Below are positions 25,071 to 33,668 of a stretch of DNA of 64,000 nucleotides, piece by piece; position 1 is the first letter of the stretch, and the number at the start of each line of letters is the position of its first letter. The DNA is taken from positions 62,001 to 126,000 of the forward strand of contig NZ_JBDZDV010000007.1 of NCBI RefSeq assembly GCF_040544485.1. Direction: 5' to 3'. Both the position numbers and the translations under genes were made by a program. The notes under the pieces were generated by a model. That model was given only the letters and a program-made list of their open reading frames with translations, did no database searches and was not told where the DNA came from. The stretch is from Lacicoccus halitifaciens (GTDB lineage Bacteria; Bacillota; Bacilli; Staphylococcales; Salinicoccaceae).

Positions 25071-26408
25071 TTAAAAAACGAACGTCTTCTGCTCCATCAA
25101 ATCCAGGAACAACCGGCCTTCTGCTTCAAGGTACATATCGCCCATCCACTGATCTGTCTCCGTATCAAACTCATCATAGTTGCCGGGTTTCGGCGTAAAT
25201 TCGCCGAACACAAGACCGTCTTCAGATCTCAGGAAGTCGATTCTGATGAACGGCGCCGGGATTTCTTTGCTGATTTTTTGTGCCATTTCAATTTCTTCCC
25301 AGCTGACACCTGCACCCTTGAACGGGTCGTTGTCATACTTGCCCGTATGCACCCGTTCGCCGTCTGCCGTCCACCAGCAGTATTTCAGTTCGGGATATCG
25401 TTTGATCTCAAGCACCAGGCCGACTTCGCCATAGAAGCAGTAGAACTTGATGTCGCTTCCCGGGATTTTATTCTCTCTGTCTTCCATGATGAGTTCTTCC
25501 ATCATCCAATCGTCTTCTTCCACCCAGCCGCTTTCAATGTCTGTCTTCATGCTCGCGGTCAAGGCTTCTTTACTGTCGATCGCCCTCGCACGCTTGAGGT
25601 CGATTATATCATTAAAGTCATGGATCAGGTACACACCCCTCGCCCCTGCGCCGTCCCTCGGCTTCACGACTGTCCGGGGTTCAAGCGGCAGTTCATCCGC
25701 TTTGTAAGTCTTATCCAAAGTCCACGGCCGTCTGATTGCGAGTTTATCAATGAACGCATAGGCCGCCTGCTTATCATCGAGTACGTACTCAGGCAGTCCT
25801 CCGGTCAGCTGATGCTGCCTGATCCGCATGTTCAGAGAAGCCCTGAAGGAAGCCGCCTGCTTCAGCTGCAGGCTGCCGGTCAATGCTTCACGCATCATGA
25901 ACTCCGGGATGTCCTCGATCTTGAACCCTTGAAGAAGCGTCGAATAAACCGCTTCCCTGAGCTCGTCCCGTTCATGCATGAAGAGCCTTGCGGCATACGT
26001 CAGCGCATCGATGTAATTTTCATCATGCTGCCGTTTCTCCCTGACCGCGCCTTCTATGTAATCGAGGAGGCGCGCATCATTCTTCATTTCCCTGACGGAA
26101 TGGCGTACTTTGACGCTGTTCATCGAACGACTGTCAAGCTTTGAGAGATGCAGCGCTTCTTTCGTCTCTTCAAGCTCTTTTTTGACTTTATCCAGCTCTT
26201 CCCGGAGCAGGGTGATTTCCTGCGCGTCGTCCTGACCTGTTCTGAACTTTTTCACAGGTCCGGCCGTCTGGTACGTCCTGCTGCTTTTAATTTGTTTGAT
26301 CCGTTTATCGGCCGCTTCTTTTTCCCGCTCCGTCTTATTGATCTCAGCTTCCGCCTGCATCAATGCCCTGATGAGCGCCCGCTTCTCTTTCTTCCGTTCA
26401 TCCGCCAT
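25071..26408 (-). CDS. TupA-like ATP-grasp protein 13
   Basis: About 445 residues from ATG 26408 (GGTGG 5 nt upstream; the longest frame starts at 26423 without a site). An N-terminal coiled coil (1-110) holds a variant of the locus tail (SSRTYQTAGPVKKF at about 45), here at the front of the protein. The C-terminal half is TupA-like ATP-grasp: LAIRRPWTLDKTYKADELP, VVKPRDGAGARGVYLI with the binding Lys, PGSDIKFYCFYGEVGLVLEI, FIRIDFLRSEDGLVFGEFTPKPG and a final GRLFLDLM. TupA is required for teichuronopeptide in an alkaliphilic Bacillus. It is 14 bp from gene 12 and 15 bp from the GT2 gene, so it links the ligase block to the glycosyltransferase block. Confidence 0.82.
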   Translation of the reverse strand: MADERKKEKRALIRALMQAEAEINKTEREKEAADKRIKQIKSSRTYQTAGPVKKFRTGQDDAQEITLLREELDKVKKELEETKEALHLSKLDSRSMNSVKVRHSVREMKNDARLLDYIEGAVREKRQHDENYIDALTYAARLFMHERDELREAVYSTLLQGFKIEDIPEFMMREALTGSLQLKQAASFRASLNMRIRQHQLTGGLPEYVLDDKQAAYAFIDKLAIRRPWTLDKTYKADELPLEPRTVVKPRDGAGARGVYLIHDFNDIIDLKRARAIDSKEALTASMKTDIESGWVEEDDWMMEELIMEDRENKIPGSDIKFYCFYGEVGLVLEIKRYPELKYCWWTADGERVHTGKYDNDPFKGAGVSWEEIEMAQKISKEIPAPFIRIDFLRSEDGLVFGEFTPKPGNYDEFDTETDQWMGDMYLEAEGRLFLDLMEQKTFVF

Positions 26409-26438
26409 GTTTTCCACCACCATATTTATAAGGGATTT

Positions 26439-28466
26439 TTATATGATCCAGTCATCCAGTTTGGATGTGTAATCCGTCCAGTTCTCCGCAGAGAGCCTGA
26501 TCTGCTTTTCATTGATGTCTTCACGCACTGAGGCATCTGCTGGATACCATTTTACCTCTTTGCCTGCATATTCTGAAGCATTACGTGTGCACTGCCTGAG
26601 CTGCCTGCAGTTTTCCTCGAGCACTCCGCGCACAACCCGCGCCTTTACAACGGGCGTAAATGCCTGATGTTCCAAAAATACGCCGGGGTGTTTGATGAGC
26701 AGTACGTCTGCTTTGATGTGCTCCCCATATACCAGCATCTGTACATCTCTGCCGTCGATCACCTGCCGGATGCTTTCATCAATACTCTTCAGCATATTGA
26801 AATCGTAATGGGCCATCTGGATGAGCCCGGTGCGGAGCCCGCGCCGTTTGTTCAGTTGGATTTCCTTGATCGTCCCCTGGTGATGTCTGCCGGCCATCCT
26901 GAAATCTGCAATGATCACGACATCAAAATGGCGGTATCCATCCGGCTTCTCTTCCCTTTCGGTCCACATCGGTTCCGGTACGGGGTACTTCCGTTCCGTC
27001 TGGTTGTAAGGGTAGTGCAGTTCCAATTTATCAGCCTTCCTGTGGAAACGGCCGTGGGCTTCTGCGTATTCTTTCCGCACGCCCGCAAGGAATCCTTTGT
27101 AGCCGAAGGCGGAACTGCCGGTGAGCGACCCCGACGATTGCCTTGGGAACGACAGCGGTCCGCTGTCGAGATCCACAACTGCCTCACTGCCGAATACGGC
27201 TGCAATGCGCTTTTTATACTCGCTGTCCGCGGCGAAACGCACAGTATCCCAGTAACCGATATTTTCTGAAACCTGCCGTCTTCTGAACATCAATGATGAC
27301 ATATTTGAAAAAATATAAGTACCGGGTGTCCCTCTTCTATGGAGTTTCAATTCTTCGGTCAGCCTTGCATGCGCCGAAGTGTTGGCGATCACGTCTCTGT
27401 TGTCCATCAGATGCCTCACCTGTATCTCGATCTTCTCGGGATGCGACCAGTCATCCGCATCATTGATGGTGACGAATTCACCCGTCGCCTCTTTCAATGC
27501 AATGTTCCTTGCCACATACGGCCCGCTGTTTTTCGGGGTGGAGTGCAGTTTGACCCTCGGGTCCCTCTCCGCATACTCTTTTACGACAGCTTTGGTGTCA
27601 TCCGGGCTGCAGTCGTCCACGATGATGAGTTCGATATTGCGCCATGTCTGGTTCAGGATTGATTCAATCCCTGTTGCGATGCCTTCCGCCGCATTGTATG
27701 CCGGCATGATGACGGTGACTTTCGGGCCTTCCGTCTCACGCGGTGTCTCTGCTGCGAGGTCTTCATACGTACTGCCGTCGAATTGGATTGGAGTGAGTCC
27801 GTAGAGGGCCATGGCCCTGTTGATCCACTCCGCCCGCTTGGCCAGATCATCTTCCAGGTTCGCCATCGCAAGATGGACATCCGGATGATTCTGATTGATT
27901 ACGGCCTCAAGTATCTGCCCGGCAGCATCTCTGCTGCCTGCACGGTCTGCGCATTCCGCTGCGATGATCGCCGCACGGCGCAGGAAATCAGCGTCTTTTA
28001 CACCCTTCACGGCATCCGGCAAATATTCAAAAGCGCGCTTTGCGCCGGCTTCGGTGTGTTTATTGGCGTGCCAGAGAGTGAGTTCCCAGGCGGCCGCCCT
28101 TTTCAGGCTGCCGTCCCCTGTCTCATGCACTGCTTCAAGGTCACGGAGTGCTTTCTCCGTAAAGCCGAGATCGTACAGATGATAAATATAGGGCTTGAGT
28201 TTGTTGCGGGCGTCTTTTTGCCGGTAGGCCGGGCTGTATAATTGCTTGCGGTTCCGCCTGCCGAGTGCATATCCGCCCGCCGCACGGATGAATCCTTTCA
28301 CGCTTTGCGGCAGACTCTTTGCATTCCCGATGAACTTTTCAGCATTCCGGAATTCAGCTTCTGCTGCTGCAAGCGCCTGATATGATTCGGCTTTGTCCGC
28401 TTCGCTCCTCGCGAGCCTTGCACGGGCTGCCTGCAGTTCAGCCGTGAGCTGTTCATTTTCAATCAT
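26439..28466 (-). CDS. Large GT2 family glycosyltransferase A
   Basis: A 675-residue protein. The N-terminal 240 residues are helical, with a coiled coil (1-45) and repeat-like segments (LGFTEKALRDLEAV, HLAMANLEDDLAKR). The GT-A catalytic domain is at about 245-460: VTVIMPAYNAAEGI, IIVDDCSPDDTKAV, VARNIALKEATGEFVTINDADDW (the Asp-rich metal and nucleotide site) and FAADSEYKKRI. A C-terminal domain of about 190 residues follows. It is a paralogue of the adjacent gene at 28459, with which it overlaps by 8 bp. Likely transfers a sugar from a nucleotide donor at the inner membrane face during assembly of the surface polymer. Confidence 0.85.
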   Translation of the reverse strand: MIENEQLTAELQAARARLARSEADKAESYQALAAAEAEFRNAEKFIGNAKSLPQSVKGFIRAAGGYALGRRNRKQLYSPAYRQKDARNKLKPYIYHLYDLGFTEKALRDLEAVHETGDGSLKRAAAWELTLWHANKHTEAGAKRAFEYLPDAVKGVKDADFLRRAAIIAAECADRAGSRDAAGQILEAVINQNHPDVHLAMANLEDDLAKRAEWINRAMALYGLTPIQFDGSTYEDLAAETPRETEGPKVTVIMPAYNAAEGIATGIESILNQTWRNIELIIVDDCSPDDTKAVVKEYAERDPRVKLHSTPKNSGPYVARNIALKEATGEFVTINDADDWSHPEKIEIQVRHLMDNRDVIANTSAHARLTEELKLHRRGTPGTYIFSNMSSLMFRRRQVSENIGYWDTVRFAADSEYKKRIAAVFGSEAVVDLDSGPLSFPRQSSGSLTGSSAFGYKGFLAGVRKEYAEAHGRFHRKADKLELHYPYNQTERKYPVPEPMWTEREEKPDGYRHFDVVIIADFRMAGRHHQGTIKEIQLNKRRGLRTGLIQMAHYDFNMLKSIDESIRQVIDGRDVQMLVYGEHIKADVLLIKHPGVFLEHQAFTPVVKARVVRGVLEENCRQLRQCTRNASEYAGKEVKWYPADASVREDINEKQIRLSAENWTDYTSKLDDWII

Positions 28467-30297
28467 GCGACATACCCTCCGCCCTCATGCCAAAGTATTC
28501 TTCCAGACGCTGCTGGACTGTTTCCAGCTCCTGCGGCTCAAGTTTTTCCAGATTTTCCGCCGTGAGCTTATCTGCCCGGATTTCCGGCCGGTATTTCTGC
28601 CAGACCGTGAGTACGCCGGGACCTGTAATGATCAGCTCTTTTGCTTTGATCTTCTCGCCGTAGACGAGCACCTGGAGATCCTCCCCGCCGAGCATACTGC
28701 GCAGGTCATGCTGCATGCCGCCTTCGATGTCCAGGTTATATTCATACAGCTGCACCAGGCCGATGCGGCTGTGCTGCTTCTTCAACGCGTTGATCTTATA
28801 TATATGATAAGTGCTGTTCTGCCTGAAGTCCCCTGCAAGGACGACATCGAATTCCCTGTAGCCGTCCGCCTTCTGCTCCCGTTCCGGCCACATCGGTTCC
28901 GGCACCGGGAACGGCCGTACGGCCTGAGGATAAGGGTAGTAGAGGTTATCTGCGGTATCGTGGTGATGCTCAAGGCTCTCGACATATTCTTTTCTGACGC
29001 CCATGAAGAAGCCGTCATAGCCGAATGCGGAACTGCCGGTCAGTGAGGATACGGACTGTCTCGGCAGCGACAGCGGCCCCGATTTCAGGTCGACGTAGCT
29101 CTTCTGGCCGAACGTTTTGATCAGACGGCGCTTGAATTCACCGTCTGCAGCAAAACGCACACTGTCCCAGTAGCCGATCCTGTCGAGCACTTCTTTTTTC
29201 CTGAACATGATTGAAGACATGTTCGGGAATATATATTTCCCGGGGGTGCCCCTCCGGTACAGTTTCAATTCTTCAGTGAGGCGTGCATGCTCGGAAGTGT
29301 TCGCGATCACTTTCGGGTTGTCCATCAGATGCCGGACCTGTGTTTCGATCTTTTGCCTGTGGGACCAGTCATCCGCATCATTGATGGTGATGAACTCACC
29401 CTTGGCCTCCTTCATTGCGATATTCCTTGCAACATACGGCCCGCTGTTCTTCGGTGTCGACAGCAGCCGGACCCTCGGATCTTTATTGACGTATTCCTTC
29501 ACCGTCTCCACTGTCGCATCCGGGCTGCAGTCATCGACGACCAGCAGTTCCAGGTTCCGCCATGACTGCGCCAGAATGGATTCGATGGCGACCCGGATGC
29601 CGGTTTCTGCTTTGTAGGCCGGGAGGATTACGGAAACTTTCGGCCCCACGTCCACTGTCCCATCAGCAGGCATCGTGATGAGATCGTCATAAGTCGCACT
29701 GTCGAAGCCTGTGTTGAAGCCGATCGGCGCGAGGTCATACATCAGGAAAGCCTTATTGATGAATTCCATCCTTTTTTCGAGGTCTTCCTCGAGGTTCGCC
29801 ATCGCGAGATACAGGTCGGGGTGCGGTGCTTTATCCAGCTGCTTCTGCAGGAGTTCCTGTGCATGCTCCCTGTGCGACAGACGGTCGAAGCACTCCGCTG
29901 AGACGATGACGATCCTTCTCTGCTGATCCGGGCTGTCCTCGCCTTCTGTAGCCAAGGGCAGATATTTGACCGCAGCCTTTGCACCTTCCAGATCATTCCT
30001 GTTGGCATGCCAGAGACTCATCTCCCAGGAGATGAGTCTTCTGATTTCACCATTATCCGTCCGGTCCAGGAAGTCATCCATATCACTCAGGGCTTTTTCC
30101 GTAAACCCCAGATTATAAAGATGGTGCTTCAGCGCTTTCAGTTGTTTTCTCTGCTGGAATTTCTTCCCGTTCAGCAGGCGTACAATCTTCTCTTTCTGCT
30201 TTTTCGAAAGTGCATCACCGATTTTTTTGCGCTGCTTCTCGTCAAGCATCGAGTAGACAAGCCAGTCCACCGGCTTCGATATTATTTTCTTGAGCAT
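28459..30297 (-). CDS. Large GT2 family glycosyltransferase B
   Basis: A 612-residue paralogue of glycosyltransferase A. Helical repeats are at about 55-215 (YNLGFTEKALSDMDDFL, LYLAMANLEEDLEKR). The GT2 domain is at about 228-445, with KVSVILPAYKAETGI, LLVVDDCSPDATV, SGPYVARNIAMKEAKGEF and TINDADDWSHRQK. A C-terminal domain contains DVVLAGDFRQNSTYH. It lacks the N-terminal coiled coil of its neighbour. The two are tandem duplicates and probably act consecutively, or as a pair, on one chain. It is downstream of the ABC transporter genes in the same transcript. Confidence 0.85.
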   Translation of the reverse strand: MLKKIISKPVDWLVYSMLDEKQRKKIGDALSKKQKEKIVRLLNGKKFQQRKQLKALKHHLYNLGFTEKALSDMDDFLDRTDNGEIRRLISWEMSLWHANRNDLEGAKAAVKYLPLATEGEDSPDQQRRIVIVSAECFDRLSHREHAQELLQKQLDKAPHPDLYLAMANLEEDLEKRMEFINKAFLMYDLAPIGFNTGFDSATYDDLITMPADGTVDVGPKVSVILPAYKAETGIRVAIESILAQSWRNLELLVVDDCSPDATVETVKEYVNKDPRVRLLSTPKNSGPYVARNIAMKEAKGEFITINDADDWSHRQKIETQVRHLMDNPKVIANTSEHARLTEELKLYRRGTPGKYIFPNMSSIMFRKKEVLDRIGYWDSVRFAADGEFKRRLIKTFGQKSYVDLKSGPLSLPRQSVSSLTGSSAFGYDGFFMGVRKEYVESLEHHHDTADNLYYPYPQAVRPFPVPEPMWPEREQKADGYREFDVVLAGDFRQNSTYHIYKINALKKQHSRIGLVQLYEYNLDIEGGMQHDLRSMLGGEDLQVLVYGEKIKAKELIITGPGVLTVWQKYRPEIRADKLTAENLEKLEPQELETVQQRLEEYFGMRAEGMSHD

Positions 30298-30318
30298 TCA
30301 AGGCACCACCTTCATATA

Positions 30319-32007
30319 TCATTTTTGGGTCGTCGCTTTATTTTGCGCCTGCTTTGCGTTCTGGTTGCCGGCACCCGGTTTCTGGTTCACGGCCTTTTGG
30401 TTCTGTCTGCCATTTGCGGCACGTCTTCGCTGCCCTTGTCTTCCCTGTCTCTGCCGCTTCTGTACGGGCGGCTTCAGGAGGCCCTGGGCTTCCTTGTACT
30501 TGTACACCGCTTCCTCTGCAGTGCCGTCATACATCACCCTGCCCTGCTCCATCCAGATGCCGCGCGTGCATATCTTCTCTATGAAGGCGAGGCTATGCGA
30601 GACGATGATGACGACTTTCGCACGGCTCATCATCTCTTGGATGCGTTCACTCGCCTTCTGCTGGAACGCGAGGTCGCCTGTCGACAACGCTTCGTCAACG
30701 ATGAAGATGTCCGGCTGCAGGTTTGCAGCGATGCTGAATCCGAGGCGGGCCTTTTGCCCGCTGGATAGATCCTTCACTGGCTTTTTGACTTTGTCGCCAA
30801 GACCCGTAAACTCAATGATTTTATCAAACTTCTCATCGACACGCCATTTTGGTATACCAAGCAGCAAGGCATTCAAATAAATATTATCTTCACCAGTAAG
30901 ATGCGGGTTGAAGCCGGTGCCATAGCCGAGTAAAGCAGATGTTTCACCATACAATTCGAGTTCTCCTTCATCTGGACGGAGTATTTTGGTGAGCGCCTTG
31001 CAGAGTGTACTTTTACCCGCTCCATTGTGGCCGATGATGCCGACGACCTCGCCTTCCCGGACTTCGAAATTCACATCTTTCAAAGCCCAGAAGTCACCGG
31101 TTGTGAGCTTATACTTCACACCGACATCTTTTGCCCGGATGACGACATTGTCCTTCATTTCCGTTTCGGTCTTCCTCAGCTCAAGCTTGCCTCGTTTTTT
31201 TCTCTGTGGCCTTTTCGGTACAGTGGCACGATAATTCGCGATTACAGTTTTTGGATCACCGATTTCCCGGACTGTACCACCATCCAGCCACATCACACGG
31301 TCACAATTGTTCTGTGCATATCCGAGACTGTGCGTGACCAGGATGACCATTTTCGCTTCTTTGACGAGTGATTTCATCTTCACTGAAGCTTTTTGTGAAA
31401 ATTTGGCATCCCCCGTGTTCAATGCCTCATCCAGTATGAGTATTTCTGGATGCAAATTTGCAGCGACACTGAAGCCGAGCCTCGACTTCATGCCGCTGGA
31501 ATAGTATTTCATTGGCTGCTCGAAGAAGTCGCCGAGATCCGAGAAGTCTTTTATATCCTGTATATATTTATCGATTTCCTTCTTATCGATGCCAAGCATC
31601 ATGCCATTCAGATAGACATTCTCCTTACCCGGCAGTTCCGGATTGAACCCCATACCAAAGGAAAACAGTGCAGTGACTTTGCCTTTCACTTCCATAACCC
31701 CGTAGTCTTCCTGAAGTATGCCGGAAATGATTCTTGAAAGGGTGGATTTCCCTGCACCGTTTGAACCGATGATGCCGAGGATTTCTCCTTCATAGCCTTC
31801 AAAGGTGATATCTTTCAATGGTTGGACCAATGCTCTTTCTGGAAGCTTCCAATCACGAAAAAATTCCAGGATTCTGGATTTTAAATCTGCTGCGTGGTTC
31901 CCTGAAAAGAACGTCACACCGACGTCTTTCGAGTCCACGATTGTTTTTCTTTTTTCTCCTGTGGGAGCCCCATCTTTTATCAGTTTTGAATCTTCGTTTG
32001 AAGTCAA
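30319..32007 (-). CDS. TagH/Wzt-like ABC exporter ATPase with two fused NBDs
   Basis: A 562-residue protein with two complete nucleotide-binding domains. NBD1 (about 20-255) has Walker A GSNGAGKSTL, signature YSSGMKSRLGFS and Walker B ILILDEAL. NBD2 (about 285-510) has GHNGAGKSTL, LSSGQKARLGFS and IFIVDEAL. Both are of the TagH/Wzt polysaccharide-export type, which normally has one NBD per chain. The last 45 residues are Gln/Lys/Asn/Ala-rich and basic, without a cargo-recognition domain. The start is TTG at 32007 with GAGGG 8 nt upstream. With the permease at 32049 it should power export of the finished polymer across the membrane. Confidence 0.9.
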   Translation of the reverse strand: MTSNEDSKLIKDGAPTGEKRKTIVDSKDVGVTFFSGNHAADLKSRILEFFRDWKLPERALVQPLKDITFEGYEGEILGIIGSNGAGKSTLSRIISGILQEDYGVMEVKGKVTALFSFGMGFNPELPGKENVYLNGMMLGIDKKEIDKYIQDIKDFSDLGDFFEQPMKYYSSGMKSRLGFSVAANLHPEILILDEALNTGDAKFSQKASVKMKSLVKEAKMVILVTHSLGYAQNNCDRVMWLDGGTVREIGDPKTVIANYRATVPKRPQRKKRGKLELRKTETEMKDNVVIRAKDVGVKYKLTTGDFWALKDVNFEVREGEVVGIIGHNGAGKSTLCKALTKILRPDEGELELYGETSALLGYGTGFNPHLTGEDNIYLNALLLGIPKWRVDEKFDKIIEFTGLGDKVKKPVKDLSSGQKARLGFSIAANLQPDIFIVDEALSTGDLAFQQKASERIQEMMSRAKVVIIVSHSLAFIEKICTRGIWMEQGRVMYDGTAEEAVYKYKEAQGLLKPPVQKRQRQGRQGQRRRAANGRQNQKAVNQKPGAGNQNAKQAQNKATTQK

Positions 32008-32048
32008 TTCAAAAACCCTCTTTATAAATATATTCGCTTATAATACGA

Positions 32049-32828
32049 CTATAGTGACTTGATGATTTTATGTTCGTTTTGACTGTAATACCACAGCATG
32101 AATACGATTATTACAATGGATGCAGCCAAAATGATTCCAAGCCCTAAAAAGTTTGGCAGATTGCCATACATCAATATGTCCCTGTAGGATGTGACGATGA
32201 CTGCAATCGGGTTATAAGTGACCGCCCAGCCGTATTCCGGTGGTAGCCTGCCGCCTTCCCAGATGATTGGAGATGCATAGAATAATACTCTTGTGACATA
32301 TTGCAAAACATTCTCAAGATCTCTTACAAACACAGTGACATACGCCAGAATCATTCCGATGGCGAGCAAAAATATCGTTTGTATGATGATCAGCAGCGGC
32401 AGGAAGATAACTTCCCATCCCGGCATTACACGGAACCACGCGAGGAACGCCGCAATAACCACGAATCCGAAAGCAAAGTTGAACAGTTGGGTCAGCGTGA
32501 ATGATATGGGGAACAACGATTTCGGTAGATACACCTGGCTTACAATCGAGCTGTACCGCATGATTGACCCGGATGAAGACCCCAGTGTTGCACTGATACA
32601 ACGCCAAACAATCAGACCAATAACGAGAAATAATGGAAAGTCTTCGGTGCCTCCGCGATCCAATATGACGACAATGAGAAAATAAAAGACCAATACGTTC
32701 AGGAGCGGATCGAGCAGCCACCACAAATAGCCGAGATAGCTGTTGCGGTGCTCCGCCTTCAGGCCGGACCTCACAAGATAATATAGCAAGTCTTTACGAC
32801 TCAGCATTTCCTTCAAATAAGTTTTCAT
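32049..32828 (-). CDS. TagG/Wzm-like ABC exporter permease
   Basis: A 259-residue ABC-2 type permease with six hydrophobic segments. The YLGYLWWLLDPLLNVLVFYFL segment near residue 31 is characteristic of TagG/Wzm polysaccharide export proteins, as are YLPKSLFPIS and ASPIIWE..RLPPEY. It forms the membrane channel for the ATPase at 30319. It is 41 bp upstream of that gene and 23 bp downstream of the TuaG-like gene, so it is part of the same long minus-strand operon. Confidence 0.9.
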   Translation of the reverse strand: MKTYLKEMLSRKDLLYYLVRSGLKAEHRNSYLGYLWWLLDPLLNVLVFYFLIVVILDRGGTEDFPLFLVIGLIVWRCISATLGSSSGSIMRYSSIVSQVYLPKSLFPISFTLTQLFNFAFGFVVIAAFLAWFRVMPGWEVIFLPLLIIIQTIFLLAIGMILAYVTVFVRDLENVLQYVTRVLFYASPIIWEGGRLPPEYGWAVTYNPIAVIVTSYRDILMYGNLPNFLGLGIILAASIVIIVFMLWYYSQNEHKIIKSL

Positions 32829-32851
32829 GATTTAAAATGACACCGCCTAGT

Positions 32852-33667
32852 TTACTCGCGTCCGGGGTTTTTATTTCCCGGACCTCTGTTCAAAGCAATT
32901 TTGTAATCGATCAAGTCTTTCACGGCAATCACTGCATAATGGCCGAAATACCACAGCGTCTTCGGGAGGCTCTGGGATTCGATATGCCTGAATACATACC
33001 AGTTGCGCTTTGCCGCTTTCCATTTGTTGCTTGAGATGGAATCGCCGACGACCCTGTACTTTGCGAGCACATCCGCAAGGCCGTGGGCCGTGAACCCGCG
33101 GCGTGTCAGTTCGAGCCACAATGCATAGTCCTGACGCGTGCGGATATCCACCATCTTCACATCCCCCGTCTTTTCCCGGTCGAGCATGACGGTGAGGCAG
33201 CCGATGACACAGCGCTTCATCAGTGCATCCCAGTCCACCGTCGCGGGCGTCCTTGAAATGTAATCCGTCTCCGTGCCGTCTTCCAGCGTGCGTACATATG
33301 CTGTGAATGAAAACGCGATATCCTTATCCTTCATGAATCTGAGCTGGCGTTCGAGCTTTTCAGGCGTCCAGCTGTCATCGCTGTCGAGAAAGGCGATATA
33401 GCGCCCCCTCGCATTTTCGATGGCGGTGTTCCTTGCCACTGCTGAGCCGGAGTTCTCCTCGAGCTCCACCAGCCGGATGCGGTCGTCTTCCGCCTGCACC
33501 TCTTTTATATATTCAACCGTCTTGTCCTTGGACTGATCATCCACGATGATCATCTCCCAGTCGGAATATGTCTGGTCGAGGACGGACTGTATCGTTTCTT
33601 TTATGAATCGTTCCGCATTATATGCAGGTGTGATCACCGACACCGTCGGTATGTCCTGATTCATCAT
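32852..33667 (-). CDS. TuaG-like GT2 glycosyltransferase
   Basis: About 271 residues from ATG 33667 (AGGAGG 6 nt upstream; a longer frame to 33706 would overlap the next gene by 38 bp). The GT2 catalytic domain has VSVITPAYNAERFI, MIIVDDQSKDKTVEYI, ARNTAIENARGRYIAFLDSDD and RTRQDYALWLEL. The C-terminal SISSNKWKAAKRNWYVFRHIE strongly recalls Bacillus subtilis TuaG of the teichuronic acid operon. It probably adds GlcA or GalNAc-type residues to the growing chain at the cytoplasmic membrane face. Resemblance to TuaG supports a uronic acid-containing polymer. Confidence 0.85.
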   Translation of the reverse strand: MMNQDIPTVSVITPAYNAERFIKETIQSVLDQTYSDWEMIIVDDQSKDKTVEYIKEVQAEDDRIRLVELEENSGSAVARNTAIENARGRYIAFLDSDDSWTPEKLERQLRFMKDKDIAFSFTAYVRTLEDGTETDYISRTPATVDWDALMKRCVIGCLTVMLDREKTGDVKMVDIRTRQDYALWLELTRRGFTAHGLADVLAKYRVVGDSISSNKWKAAKRNWYVFRHIESQSLPKTLWYFGHYAVIAVKDLIDYKIALNRGPGNKNPGRE

Positions 33668-33668
33668 T

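Noticed and set aside
25278..26144. 288-residue plus-strand frame antisense to the TupA-like gene
   Set aside because: It is a codon-bias shadow of a well supported gene, with no ribosome binding site or recognisable domain. The same applies to long antisense frames at 33804-34730, 36327-37160 and 4200-4817.
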